21,684 nucleotides of DNA. It comes from an uncultured Muribaculaceae bacterium (GTDB taxonomy: Bacteria > Bacteroidota > Bacteroidia > Bacteroidales > Muribaculaceae). Both the position numbers and the translations under genes were made by a program. The DNA lies in contig CAKUMB010000023.1 in the NCBI GenBank assembly GCA_934667475.1, positions 1 through 21,684 on the forward strand, in the 5' to 3' direction. Below are positions 6,306 to 14,282 of the stretch, piece by piece; the stretch's first letter is position 1; each line of letters begins with the position of its first letter. Under the pieces are notes generated by a model, which worked only from the letters and a program-made list of their open reading frames with translations, was not told the DNA's origin and made no database searches.

Positions 6306-8045
6306 ATGGCAACTAAAATTACAATTGCGGCAGCCGCTGCCTTCACGCTGTGTGGCGTGGCCACGGCCAATGCCGCTGCGCTTAAAGCGCCCGCCGGCAC
6401 CGACACCGTGTGCCAAGTGCCCTACGTTGAGAACTTCAACGACGCCTCTAAGGTGCTGAACCCACAAAACACTTGCGACTACAAGGGCTGGACCATATTT
6501 GGCAAAAGTGGTAACACCAAGCGGTTTAAGGTGCGCACAAACTCCACCCTCAAACCCGCCGGCGACGGCATGTATCTGGTGAACAACACCGTGTATGGCG
6601 CGCGCAACGACTGGGCCATCTCGCCCGCCGTGACTCTTGTGGCTGGCAAGCAATACACCGTGGCCTGCAAAATTCTGGCCACTGGCGGCACCTCGTCGCT
6701 TAAGGAGCACATACGCCTCACCGTGGGAGCCGACACCACCGAGGCCGCCCAGAGCACCGTGCTGCTCGACCTGCCCCAGGCCAACTACAAAGAGTGGACT
6801 GTGGTGAGTGCCGAGTTCACCCCCGAGGCCAGCGGCAACTACTACTTTGGCTTCAACAACTGCACTGAGCAAAGGGGCTATGTGGTGGCTATCGACGATG
6901 TGTCGGTGACTTCGGCCGACTCCAATGTGGCCGTGGCTGCGTTCGATGTGCCCACCGACGGCGTGTTTACCGACCAAAATGAGATGCTGCTCTACCCCGA
7001 CAACCAGCTCGCGTTCACCAACCGCTCGCAAAACGCCACTTCCTATCTGTGGACCACTGGCGGTAACCCCGGCACTACCGCCGAGAAGAATCCTGTGGTC
7101 AACTATCCCACAAGTGGCACCTATGAGGTGTCGCTCAAGGCATCTAACGAGAGCGGCGACAGCGTGGCCACTGCCACACTGGCCGTGAGGGTGGTGGGCG
7201 ACACCTACGTTGGCACAGCCAAGGCCCGCTGCGCCGCCGACTCGCTGCTGAGCACCGACCCCAACTTCTCGACTGTGAGCCTCGGCACCGAATACAAGCT
7301 GGGCTTCAACAAGCACTACAACAAGTTTGCCGAGCGCTTCCAGCTGCCCGAGCAGGCCAATGCCGCAGTCACCAGCATCCTTCTGCCCATGAGCAAATTC
7401 AGCTCATCGTATGTAATGGACCACAAAGACTATGCCGTGACCATCAAGCTGGTGGCCGACAGCGCCGGCCTGCCTTGCGAGTCGCAGGAGTATGGCCGCT
7501 ATGCCACCACCGAGGCCACACTGTTTGGCACATCGGCTGTGACCAATGCGGTGTGCAACGTGCCGTTCAAGTCGCCCATCAGCGTAAGCGGACCCTTCCA
7601 TGTGGTGCTCGACTTTGACTCGAGCCTCAGCAGCAGCCTCACCGACTATTTGGCCCTGCGCGGCTACCGCCACGCCTCAGGCGCCACCACATTCTCGGTG
7701 TGCCCAGCCAGCGGCTGGACCACGGTGAAGGCCATCAGTGGCAGCGATGCCGACGACGCTCTCGGTCTGGCCATTGAGGCGCAGATTGTAATGAATCCGC
7801 GCACAGCCACAGGCGTTGAGGGCGTTGGCACCGACGCTGCCGCCAGCGTGCGCGTGGCAGGCCGCTCAATTGTGGTCAGCGGCCTTGAGGCCGGTGAAGG
7901 CGTTGAGGCCTACAGCCTGCAGGGCGCGCGCGTCTATGCCGCCGTTGCAGCAGGTTCGCAGCTCACCATCGACGCATCGGCATGGCCCGCTTCGGCCTAC
8001 ATCGTCAAGGCAGGCCGCACAGCCGCCAAAGTGCTCGTAAAGTAA
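6306..8045 (+). CDS. Secreted T9SS cargo protein with jelly-roll (choice-of-anchor J type) and PKD domains
   Basis: The ATG at 6306 is preferred to a TTG six bases upstream, giving 579 aa with a clean signal peptide (MATKITIAAAAAFTLCGVAT, then ANAAA). About residues 35-200 form a jelly-roll of the choice-of-anchor J kind (PYVENFNDAS, WAISPAVTL, VVAIDDVSV). About 215-300 is a PKD-like Ig domain (LAFTNRSQNATSYLW, GTYEVSLKASNESGDS). About 305-500 is a further beta-rich module that I cannot assign. The last 75 or so residues, ending YIVKAGRTAAKVLVK, look like a type A T9SS sorting domain, so the protein is probably exported and attached to the surface. No catalytic motif is visible. A role in adhesion or glycan binding is inference. 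The gene is monocistronic, with its own promoter and terminator. Confidence 0.85.
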   Translation: MATKITIAAAAAFTLCGVATANAAALKAPAGTDTVCQVPYVENFNDASKVLNPQNTCDYKGWTIFGKSGNTKRFKVRTNSTLKPAGDGMYLVNNTVYGARNDWAISPAVTLVAGKQYTVACKILATGGTSSLKEHIRLTVGADTTEAAQSTVLLDLPQANYKEWTVVSAEFTPEASGNYYFGFNNCTEQRGYVVAIDDVSVTSADSNVAVAAFDVPTDGVFTDQNEMLLYPDNQLAFTNRSQNATSYLWTTGGNPGTTAEKNPVVNYPTSGTYEVSLKASNESGDSVATATLAVRVVGDTYVGTAKARCAADSLLSTDPNFSTVSLGTEYKLGFNKHYNKFAERFQLPEQANAAVTSILLPMSKFSSSYVMDHKDYAVTIKLVADSAGLPCESQEYGRYATTEATLFGTSAVTNAVCNVPFKSPISVSGPFHVVLDFDSSLSSSLTDYLALRGYRHASGATTFSVCPASGWTTVKAISGSDADDALGLAIEAQIVMNPRTATGVEGVGTDAAASVRVAGRSIVVSGLEAGEGVEAYSLQGARVYAAVAAGSQLTIDASAWPASAYIVKAGRTAAKVLVK

Positions 8046-8068
8046 GCCACGAAAGAAGATAACAACCC

Positions 8069-8114
8069 CGTGGGCGCACCGGAATCAATGATCCCAGTGC
8101 GCCCACGCTGTTTT
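8069..8114 (+). terminator. Rho-independent terminator
   Basis: A perfect 11-bp stem CGTGGGCGCAC (8069-8079) with GTGCGCCCACG (8097-8107) encloses a 17-nt loop that can pair a little further. It is followed by CTGTTTTA, lies 23 bases after the stop and ends the rightward transcription block. Confidence 0.9.
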
Positions 8115-8203
8115 ATGCGTCTTGTGCCCAGCTGATTTGCAGTGTGAGTGCAGAATGCCGAGAGCACTGTGAACGTGGCAATTCCAGCGAGTAGGCGAAT
8201 GAG

Positions 8204-8391
8204 GTAGGGACGCGGCATGCCGCGTCCGACTGGCGTAGCCCCCATCCAGCCCCCCAAAAAAACGCTATGTGGTAAAAACAAAAGCTGCCGCTGGCGGGGT
8301 TTGTTATGACATTTCATAATTCGTTATTTTCAAACGAATATGCATGGCGGACTCGGACTGTGGAGGCGGACGTGGCGTGCCACGTCCCTAC
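8204..8391. repeat. REPIN/BIME-like pair of inverted GTAG-headed palindromes
   Basis: The left unit is GTAG (8204-8207) followed by a perfect 20-bp palindrome, GGACGCGGCATGCCGCGTCC (8208-8227). The right unit is the same in opposite orientation: GGACGTGGC-GT-GCCACGTCC (8368-8387) followed by CTAC (8388-8391). Read outside-in, the two 24-nt units match at 21 positions. Two of the three differences are a paired C-G to T-A change that keeps the stem. The 140-bp centre holds a further small hairpin, ATTCGTT/AACGAAT (8319-8339). A GTAG head plus hairpin in inverted pairs is the layout of REP elements mobilised by RAYT transposases. No such transposase gene is in the window. Confidence 0.7.
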
Positions 8392-8396
8392 CGTTT

Positions 8397-8460
8397 GTGG
8401 CGTAAATCGGGCGGAACAACCCCGTGGCGTAAATCGGGCGGAACAATCCCGGAGGGATTG
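8397..8460. repeat. Two 23-nt direct repeats followed by an inverted repeat
   Basis: A 23-nt unit beginning GTGGCGTAAATCGGG and ending GGAACAA occurs at 8397-8419 and again at 8424-8446 without mismatch, 27 bases apart. The first copy is followed by CCCC and the second by TCCC. The second runs into a perfect hairpin, CAATCCC-GGA-GGGATTG (8444-8460). With two copies and four-base spacing this is not a CRISPR. It abuts the REPIN-like pair. Confidence 0.8.
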
Positions 8461-8533
8461 GATGTGTGTAGGCAGGTATGCAGCGGAGGCCTTGGCCGCC
8501 GCGAAATGCCTGCTCCGCAGCCACCCGGTCTTT

Positions 8534-8551
8534 GCATTCCGTTAGGAATGC
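8534..8551. repeat. Small perfect inverted repeat
   Basis: GCATTCC (8534-8540), loop GTTA, GGAATGC (8545-8551) lies 20 bases past the stop of the minus-strand gene. It has no T-tract on either side. It could be a weak terminator or 3'-end stabiliser for that gene, or part of the same repeat cluster. Confidence 0.55.
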
Positions 8552-8570
8552 GACCACCGCAACTTTGCAA

Positions 8571-10250
8571 CTATTCTATCCGTGTGAATTTCAGTCCCTG
8601 GGCGTGGGGCAGGGGCAGCGATATGCTGCTCACAGTGGGCGGCAGTGCGGGCAGCACCAGATAGGCACGGCCGTGGCACAACACGTGATATGTGTTGATG
8701 GGCGAACTGTCGGTGCCAAGGCCCAGCATGTAGCGCCGCTGCATCTCTTTGGCATCAAGGCCGCTTGAGGTGGTGATGCGTGCCCCTATGCGCATGGTGG
8801 TGGTGTAGCGGGGGCTGCTGAGCGGCACCACGGCGAAGTCTTCGCCCGGGAATTCATATACGGTGCCGGCCACGGCAGGCATGCTGCTGCTCAGCTGCGC
8901 CATGGGCCGCCCGCCCTCCAGCATGCAGCCACTGCGGTAGCGGCGTAGCACGTTGGGTGGCAGAAACTGCACGTTAGCCTTGTGAAAGTAGTAGCAATAG
9001 TAGGTGTTGTAGATGTAGTAGTTGGGCGAATAGTAGCACACGGGCATCAGAAAGCGGTTTTCCTCGCGAAACACGCTGGCCTCTATCACCGCCTGGCTGG
9101 GCGCGGCGGCAATCTGCTCCTTCACGCCGCGGTCGTAGGCGCGGAAGCGCCACAGCACGCCCACGGCCTTGGCAGCGGGCCACATGCTGGCGGCCACCAG
9201 AGCGGCGGTGGCCCACTGCTGCCACCGCCTGTGTCCCTCCACAGCGCGCCACACCACCGCGGCAATGCCAATAAACGACACCATGGCGTAGAATGTGAAC
9301 GCGCGCGAGCGGTTAACGCCCAACAGCAGCATCCACAGCAGCGAGCCGGCAAACACGCACCACACGTCGCCATTCACCGCATCGCGCAGGCGCGCCGTGA
9401 AGTGCAACCGCAGCAGGCAGGCCGCCGCCCACACCACCATCAGTGCCGGAAACACATATAGTGCGCTGCGTCCGCCGGTGATGTAGAGCCGCTGCAGCGC
9501 GGTGTGGGCCAGACTCATGCCGCCCACTATGGTGCCGCCGTCGTCGAGCCGCTCCCAGGCTCCGGGCGAGGCCACAATCACCGCTATTCCTGCAAGGTAT
9601 CCACACATTGCCACCACCGAGGCGCGCGTCAGGCGGCTGCGGTCGAGGGCCACCCACAGTGCCATGCCTGTGAAGAAGCCAAACGATGTGGCCTCGTTCA
9701 TGTTGCCGGCCACAGCCGAGGCAATGAACAGCGCTGTGCACCGTGCTGCGCCAATGCGGCTGTGCAGGTTGCGCCTAAGCCACCACCACAGCGCCAGTGT
9801 GGCAACCACTGCCCACAGATAGTTCACGCTACCCGTGAGCCACATCATGGTTTCGCCAGGATTGGGAAACGACAGCATCACAAAGGCAAACGTGAGGGCC
9901 ACAATCACCGCCGGCCTGCTGCCTCCTCCAGTGGCAAAGGTGGCGGTGAGGTGCAGCATCAGGGCAAACACGGCCGCGTTGCACACATCGAAGGCCGCTT
10001 TGCCCAGCAGGCCGCAAAACAGCTGCGCCAGGAAGTTGGCAAAGCGGCCGTTGGTGGTGATGAAGTGGCTGGCGTGCGAGCGCAGCACGTCGGTCAGCGA
10101 GGTCATGGGCATGCCGCCCGAGTTGTCGATGAAGGTGTATATTATGTCGTCGTCCTTGAGTGTGGTGAGGGCCGACATCAGGGCAAACACGGCTGTGGCG
10201 GCCGCTATTGCCACCCAGTAGGCGCGGTTGGGTGCTGCTGTTTTGCTCAT
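8571..10250 (-). CDS. Polytopic membrane protein, DUF6056-like (GT-C-like topology)
   Basis: The frame stays open to 10334, but the promoter (-7 at 10287-10294) lies inside that extension, so the ATG at 10250 (MSKTAAPNRAYW) is taken, giving 559 aa. About ten hydrophobic segments fill residues 10-390, and a soluble domain of about 170 residues follows. After the first membrane segment comes an acidic loop, LKDDDIIYTF (about 31-40), and then SHFITTNGRFANFLAQL. This arrangement is typical of DUF6056 proteins and recalls the catalytic first loop of GT-C glycosyltransferases. NMNEATSFG adds a conserved-looking acidic site. Activity is not established; a role in surface-glycan transfer is inference. 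It lies between two T9SS cargo genes but is separately promoted. Confidence 0.72.
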   Translation of the reverse strand: MSKTAAPNRAYWVAIAAATAVFALMSALTTLKDDDIIYTFIDNSGGMPMTSLTDVLRSHASHFITTNGRFANFLAQLFCGLLGKAAFDVCNAAVFALMLHLTATFATGGGSRPAVIVALTFAFVMLSFPNPGETMMWLTGSVNYLWAVVATLALWWWLRRNLHSRIGAARCTALFIASAVAGNMNEATSFGFFTGMALWVALDRSRLTRASVVAMCGYLAGIAVIVASPGAWERLDDGGTIVGGMSLAHTALQRLYITGGRSALYVFPALMVVWAAACLLRLHFTARLRDAVNGDVWCVFAGSLLWMLLLGVNRSRAFTFYAMVSFIGIAAVVWRAVEGHRRWQQWATAALVAASMWPAAKAVGVLWRFRAYDRGVKEQIAAAPSQAVIEASVFREENRFLMPVCYYSPNYYIYNTYYCYYFHKANVQFLPPNVLRRYRSGCMLEGGRPMAQLSSSMPAVAGTVYEFPGEDFAVVPLSSPRYTTTMRIGARITTSSGLDAKEMQRRYMLGLGTDSSPINTYHVLCHGRAYLVLPALPPTVSSISLPLPHAQGLKFTRIE

Positions 10251-10286
10251 TGGCGTGTGGAATTGTGAGAATTTGTGATTGTGCTG

Positions 10287-10318
10287 CAAAGTTAGGGCAA
10301 ACGCCACTAAAAAGCAAA
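10287..10318 (-). promoter_or_regulatory. Promoter of the DUF6056-like gene
   Basis: On the minus strand TTTG (10318-10315) and TAACTTTG (10294-10287) are separated by 20 bp. This full consensus fixes the start codon at 10250 rather than 10334. The -33 box lies within the 3' arm and tail of the terminator of the upstream gene. Confidence 0.85.
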
Positions 10319-10356
10319 GGCCCGCGGAGAGCATTGCTGCTATTCCGCGGGCCTTT
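10311..10356 (-). terminator. Terminator of the 1246-aa protein gene, near-symmetrical
   Basis: A 13-bp perfect stem pairs AAAGGCCCGCGGA (plus strand 10316-10328) with TCCGCGGGCCTTT (10344-10356) around a 15-nt loop. On the minus strand it is followed by GCTTTTT. It sits 24 bases after the stop at 10380 and shares bases with the downstream promoter. Confidence 0.85.
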
Positions 10357-10379
10357 AATGCTGTTGCGGCCTGTGTGCG

Positions 10380-13300
10380 TCAGTGTGTCACGGCCACCTT
10401 CTTCACTATCTGTTGTCCGCTGGGCAGTGTCACCTTAACGGCATACACGCCTGTGCCCAGGTCGGCAAGGCTGACGCTGCTCTGTCCGGCCACGCTGGCC
10501 AGCTGCACTCCGCCCATGGTGTAGATGGCACAGCAGGTGTAGGGACCGCTGATGTCCACGCGGTTGCGCTTCACAGTCACGGTGGTGCCATCGGCCTCTG
10601 TGGTGCTGATGCCTGTGGCCTGGACGCGCTTCAGTTCAAACGAGTGGATGCCAAACTTGGCGCTCACGCTGCTCTCGGGCAGAAAGGCCAGGTAGTAGAC
10701 ACCGCTTTGAGGCACAGCGAATGTGCCGCTGGCGGTGCCCAGATTCTGGCCTGCGGCAATGTAATTCTCGCTGCCGCTTGCCACCGTGGTGGTGAATGCG
10801 GCGGGCACGTCCTTGTCGGCCAGCAGCAGGCGCAGCTCCGACTCGCCGTTGAGCGGGTTGGCAGCGTCGGTGCCGGCAATGCTGTAGCCGAATGTGGCCT
10901 CGTAGGTGGCTCCAGCCTCAAGGCTGAATGCAGGAGCCTCATAGAGGCTCGGGGTCTTCCATTGCTTCATCCAGTCGGTGTAGGTGCGCGATGCATACAC
11001 GGCCGTGTCACCGCCTTTGGTTGCCGCCGCCCACTGGTTGGATGTGGCGGTGGGGTGGTAGTGATACCACTCACCCTCGCGGGTGGCGAAGTCGGCCTTG
11101 TAGGGTGCTTCGGCGGTCACGGCGATGCCCTGCGCAGGTGCTTCGATGGCAAACTGGTCGGTCACCAGATAGCCCCAGGTGTTGGCTGTGGTGCACTGCA
11201 CGCCCAGGTAGTAGTCGCCCTCGTTGGCAATGGTGACTGTGGCCATCTCCTTGATGGCCTTGTGGTCGGCGTTGAGTGTGTCGGTCAGCTGGGCCACCTT
11301 TATGGTCATGGCTTCGGGTTTGGCCTCAGTGCCCACATACACGGCGAAGCGCTGCTTGTATTTGTCGGCGGTGTTGCCCGTCATCGTCTTCCAGAAGAAG
11401 CTCACGTTGTAGGTGCCGGCGGGCAGATGCACGCGGTTGAGGAATGCCCAGTCGCCATTGCTGGCATCGGCCGCCTTGGCGTTGTGCACCAGCGAGCGGG
11501 CGCCCTGGTAGGGGGTGTAGCTGCTCACCGTCCACTTCTTGTTGGCGTCGAGCTGCAGGGCGGCGTTGTCGGTGGCATTTTCAAAGCCTATGGTGGCTGG
11601 CACGGTGAGTGTGGCCCACTTGGTGGGGCCTTCGGCCTGGAATGTGTTGTTCTTTGAGTCGGCATCGCCGTCGCAAGTCATGCTCACGGCAAATGTGTAG
11701 GTGCCTGGTTGGGTGAACTGTGCCTTGTCGGCCAGCGTGTAGGTAGCCGTTTCGCCGGCCTTGATGGTGCCCTGATATGTGCCGGTTATTGTCTGTTCCG
11801 ACACTGTCTTGCCGCCGTCGGTGCCTGTCACCTTGCAGGTGAATTTGGCTCCGCTCATGTCGGCCAGGCCATAGTTGGCAATGTTCACTGTAAGTTGGCC
11901 GTCGGCGGGGTCATAGCTGCTGCCTGTCACGCTCGAGCTGGTGCCCACCAGCGCCACCTCGTTGGCCGCGTCCACCCTGAAGTCGTCCACAAATATCTGG
12001 TCGGTGCCCCCGGTCACCAGAATGGCGAAGTAGTAGTTGCCGCCGTCGGTGTCGGGAATGTCGAAGTAAGCGTTGGCATAGTTGTAGCCTTTGCCGCTGA
12101 CGTTGATGGTGTTGAGCACCTTGGCATCGGTCAGCAGCCCTTCGAGTGATGGGTCTTTGGTGAGCAGAATCTGCATTTTGCTGGTGCCGTAGGTGGTGCT
12201 GAGGCCGTAGTAGAACGACACGCGCCCCCTTTGGCCGCCGCCGAGTGCAATGGCCGGCGACACTGCATAGTCGTTGTGTGCCGCGCTGGGGGTGTAGTTG
12301 AGGTAGAGTGTGCGCTGGCCGTCGATGGCATATCCTGGAGTGCTTTCCACTCCCCAGTAGGTGGCGTCGGCGTCAACGTTCACGCTGCTCCACTCCAGTG
12401 AGTCGGTTGCCGCCTCAAAGCTGGTGCGGTAGGGGAACGCGTGCGGTGCGTATGCATATACTGTAGCGGCTATGCTGTCGTTGCTGCGGTCGCCGTCGTT
12501 GGCTATGCTGGCCCATGCCTTCAGCGTGTGGTTGCCGGTTGTGATGATGTTTGCCTGCTTACTGAAGGTGTATTCCACCTCCTGGTTGGGCTGCAGACTT
12601 GCAATTTGCTCTTCAACGGCGGTGCCGCCGTCAATTTGGTAGGCCACTTTCACTGCCGACTGCACTTGCTGCCCCTCGTTGCGCACCCTCACGGTGACGG
12701 GTGTGGCGGCGGTGGCAAGCAATGCCGGCGCCGGTGCTGTGATGTCCAGGCACTGCACATCTTCATACGGCTCGCAGTAGGTGAGCTGCGACACCGTCAC
12801 CTGGCCTGTGGTGGTGGCGGTGAGCCCTATTATGTAGTCACCGTCGGCCGGCACGTCGAATGTGAAGTTTTGATTCTCTGGGTCGAGTGTCTTTTTCAGC
12901 GAGCGTGTGCCCGCTTGGGTTTCAAACTTGCCCTTTGTCTGTGTGAGATATACGTTGACGCTGGCGTTGTCGGCGGTGGATGCGCACAGCATCTTCACCT
13001 TCACCTTTCCTTTTTTCAGGCTCACGCCCTTGGTGGTGTAGAGCACCGATGCCTTTTTGGCTGGTGTGTACACCCACGCCTTGTAGCGGTCCATATAGGT
13101 CCAGCCCGTAGAACGGTAGCTATACGATGTGGCCAGTGCTTGCTGCAGGTTGGCATCGCTGGCCTGGTAGGGCAGGGCGGCGCTTTTAAGTATCTCTGCG
13201 GCCGTCTGTGTGGTGTCGTTGCTGGCATAGGCGTCGCCGCTTGCCTCCACCCATGCGCGCACGGTGTGGCTGCCGGCCTCGAATGTGGCTGGCTGCGCAA

Positions 13301-14120
13301 AGGTGTGCAGCAGGGTGCCGCCCGATGCCAACTGCCGGCTAATGGTCTCGGTCACGGCATTGGCTCCGTCGATGTCGTAGCCCACCTTGAAACTGCTCAC
13401 CGCAGCCCCGTAGTTGCTTACGCGCACGCTAACGGGCTGCTGCCTGACGGTGCCGCTGGTGAATGCTGCCATGTGGCTTGCGCTCATGTCGGTTTTGGCT
13501 TCTGACGCAATGCTCACATTGTCTAAAAACAGCATTTGCGACACAAAGTTGCTTATGGGCGACCCGTGGTCGTGAAATGCTATGCGCACCGTTTTGCCGG
13601 CATATTTGCTCAGGTCAAGGCTGCGCCAGTGCCAGTCGGTGTGGGCGCGCGGAATTTCGCACATCAGTGTGTCGGTGAATGCGGTGGTGTCGGCCGTGGT
13701 GGTCGACACCAGCACGTCGAGTCTTATGCGCTGCGTGTCGCTTGTCACGTTGCTGGTGTTGTAGCCTGCGGCCACGGCCATCATAAAGTTGAGCGCATCG
13801 CCCTGGCCTATGGTCACTGGCGGTGAAATCAGCCAGTTGCTGGGTGGCACTTTGCCCATGGCCATAAGGCCGCCGGTTTTCGACACGGCGCAACGGGCGC
13901 CGCCGAGTTTGTTGGCTGTGAGCGACCCGCCCTTGAATTGCGTTTCGGTGGCATACTGGGTCTGCGTCCACAGTCCTTTGCCCGCTGCGGCATGCACCTC
14001 GGTCCAGCCGTCGGCCGTTACGCTGTCGGCCTCAAATGTGGCGTTCAGCGTCTGTGCTGACGCTGCCGGCCACACTGCTGCGGCTGCGAGCATGGTTGTG
14101 AGTAAAAGTTTCTTTCTCAT
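10380..14120 (-). CDS. Large secreted T9SS protein with repeated jelly-roll and CARDB/Ig-like modules
   Basis: The 1246-aa protein has a signal peptide (MRKKLLLTTMLAAAAVWPAA, then SAQ) and at least four jelly-roll modules of the choice-of-anchor J type. Their rough positions are 24-205 (SNWLISPPVTI, MLFLDNVSI), 555-705 (FPYRTSFEAATDS, YAVSPAIAL, IFVDDFRV), 820-990 and 995-1165. Between them are Ig/CARDB-like units (about 207-310, 460-545 and 710-810) with VRVSNYG, VRVRNEG and VNIANYG motifs. The last 75 or so residues, ending GVYAVKVTLPSGQQIVKKVA, form a type A T9SS sorting domain. No catalytic motif is visible, so a surface adhesin or scaffold is the best guess. Module borders are approximate. 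The upstream neighbour is a TPR-LuxR regulator. Confidence 0.85.
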   Translation of the reverse strand: MRKKLLLTTMLAAAAVWPAASAQTLNATFEADSVTADGWTEVHAAAGKGLWTQTQYATETQFKGGSLTANKLGGARCAVSKTGGLMAMGKVPPSNWLISPPVTIGQGDALNFMMAVAAGYNTSNVTSDTQRIRLDVLVSTTTADTTAFTDTLMCEIPRAHTDWHWRSLDLSKYAGKTVRIAFHDHGSPISNFVSQMLFLDNVSIASEAKTDMSASHMAAFTSGTVRQQPVSVRVSNYGAAVSSFKVGYDIDGANAVTETISRQLASGGTLLHTFAQPATFEAGSHTVRAWVEASGDAYASNDTTQTAAEILKSAALPYQASDANLQQALATSYSYRSTGWTYMDRYKAWVYTPAKKASVLYTTKGVSLKKGKVKVKMLCASTADNASVNVYLTQTKGKFETQAGTRSLKKTLDPENQNFTFDVPADGDYIIGLTATTTGQVTVSQLTYCEPYEDVQCLDITAPAPALLATAATPVTVRVRNEGQQVQSAVKVAYQIDGGTAVEEQIASLQPNQEVEYTFSKQANIITTGNHTLKAWASIANDGDRSNDSIAATVYAYAPHAFPYRTSFEAATDSLEWSSVNVDADATYWGVESTPGYAIDGQRTLYLNYTPSAAHNDYAVSPAIALGGGQRGRVSFYYGLSTTYGTSKMQILLTKDPSLEGLLTDAKVLNTINVSGKGYNYANAYFDIPDTDGGNYYFAILVTGGTDQIFVDDFRVDAANEVALVGTSSSVTGSSYDPADGQLTVNIANYGLADMSGAKFTCKVTGTDGGKTVSEQTITGTYQGTIKAGETATYTLADKAQFTQPGTYTFAVSMTCDGDADSKNNTFQAEGPTKWATLTVPATIGFENATDNAALQLDANKKWTVSSYTPYQGARSLVHNAKAADASNGDWAFLNRVHLPAGTYNVSFFWKTMTGNTADKYKQRFAVYVGTEAKPEAMTIKVAQLTDTLNADHKAIKEMATVTIANEGDYYLGVQCTTANTWGYLVTDQFAIEAPAQGIAVTAEAPYKADFATREGEWYHYHPTATSNQWAAATKGGDTAVYASRTYTDWMKQWKTPSLYEAPAFSLEAGATYEATFGYSIAGTDAANPLNGESELRLLLADKDVPAAFTTTVASGSENYIAAGQNLGTASGTFAVPQSGVYYLAFLPESSVSAKFGIHSFELKRVQATGISTTEADGTTVTVKRNRVDISGPYTCCAIYTMGGVQLASVAGQSSVSLADLGTGVYAVKVTLPSGQQIVKKVAVTH

Positions 14121-14155
14121 GTTTCAATGAAATTATGGATTGTGACTTTTTGCTG

Positions 14156-14163
14156 CAAAATTA
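14156..14163 (-). promoter_or_regulatory. -7 box of the 1246-aa protein gene
   Basis: TAATTTTG on the minus strand (14163-14156) followed by CAGCA lies 36 bases before the ATG at 14120. No TTTG stands at the usual -33 distance (the bases there read CGAA). The promoter may therefore be weak or need an activator, for which the adjacent LuxR-type protein is a candidate. Confidence 0.6.
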
Positions 14164-14282
14164 GGCAATATCGTGTCAATAAGTTCGTTTTGGGCCACGC
14201 AATAACTACTGCGTGTCCAACGCCACCCACCGACAATTGCCACTGCATCATTGTCTACATGGCTGAATAGCAGCGGTTAAGA

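Larger units (their letters stand above)
8115..8570. other. Repeat-rich gap between convergent genes; no coding gene
   Basis: Short open frames occur here on both strands (for example 8306-8545 and 8344-8664 on the plus strand, 8330-8557 on the minus strand). They run across perfect palindromes and direct repeats and lack recognisable protein character. The content is best described as a cluster of small intergenic repeats (8204-8391 and 8397-8551). I see no terminator with a T-tract for the minus-strand gene ending at 8571; one of the repeat hairpins may serve. Confidence 0.6.

Noticed and set aside
8397..8446. CRISPR array
   Set aside because: Only two copies are present, separated by four bases, with no spacers and no cas genes.
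8306..8664. Small open frames in the convergent gap (79-106 aa)
   Set aside because: They read through palindromes and exact direct repeats, show Arg/Gly/Pro composition typical of noncoding GC-rich DNA, and match no family I know.
10251..10334. N-terminal extension of the DUF6056-like protein to a start at 10334
   Set aside because: The full-consensus promoter at 10287-10318 lies inside it, so that part is not transcribed from this promoter. MSKT at 10250 is the natural start.
10383..11657. 424-aa open frame on the plus strand inside the large T9SS gene (and 354-aa at 12441-13505)
   Set aside because: Both are reverse-frame shadows rich in Gly, His and Cys with no domain or promoter. The minus strand carries the coherent modular protein.
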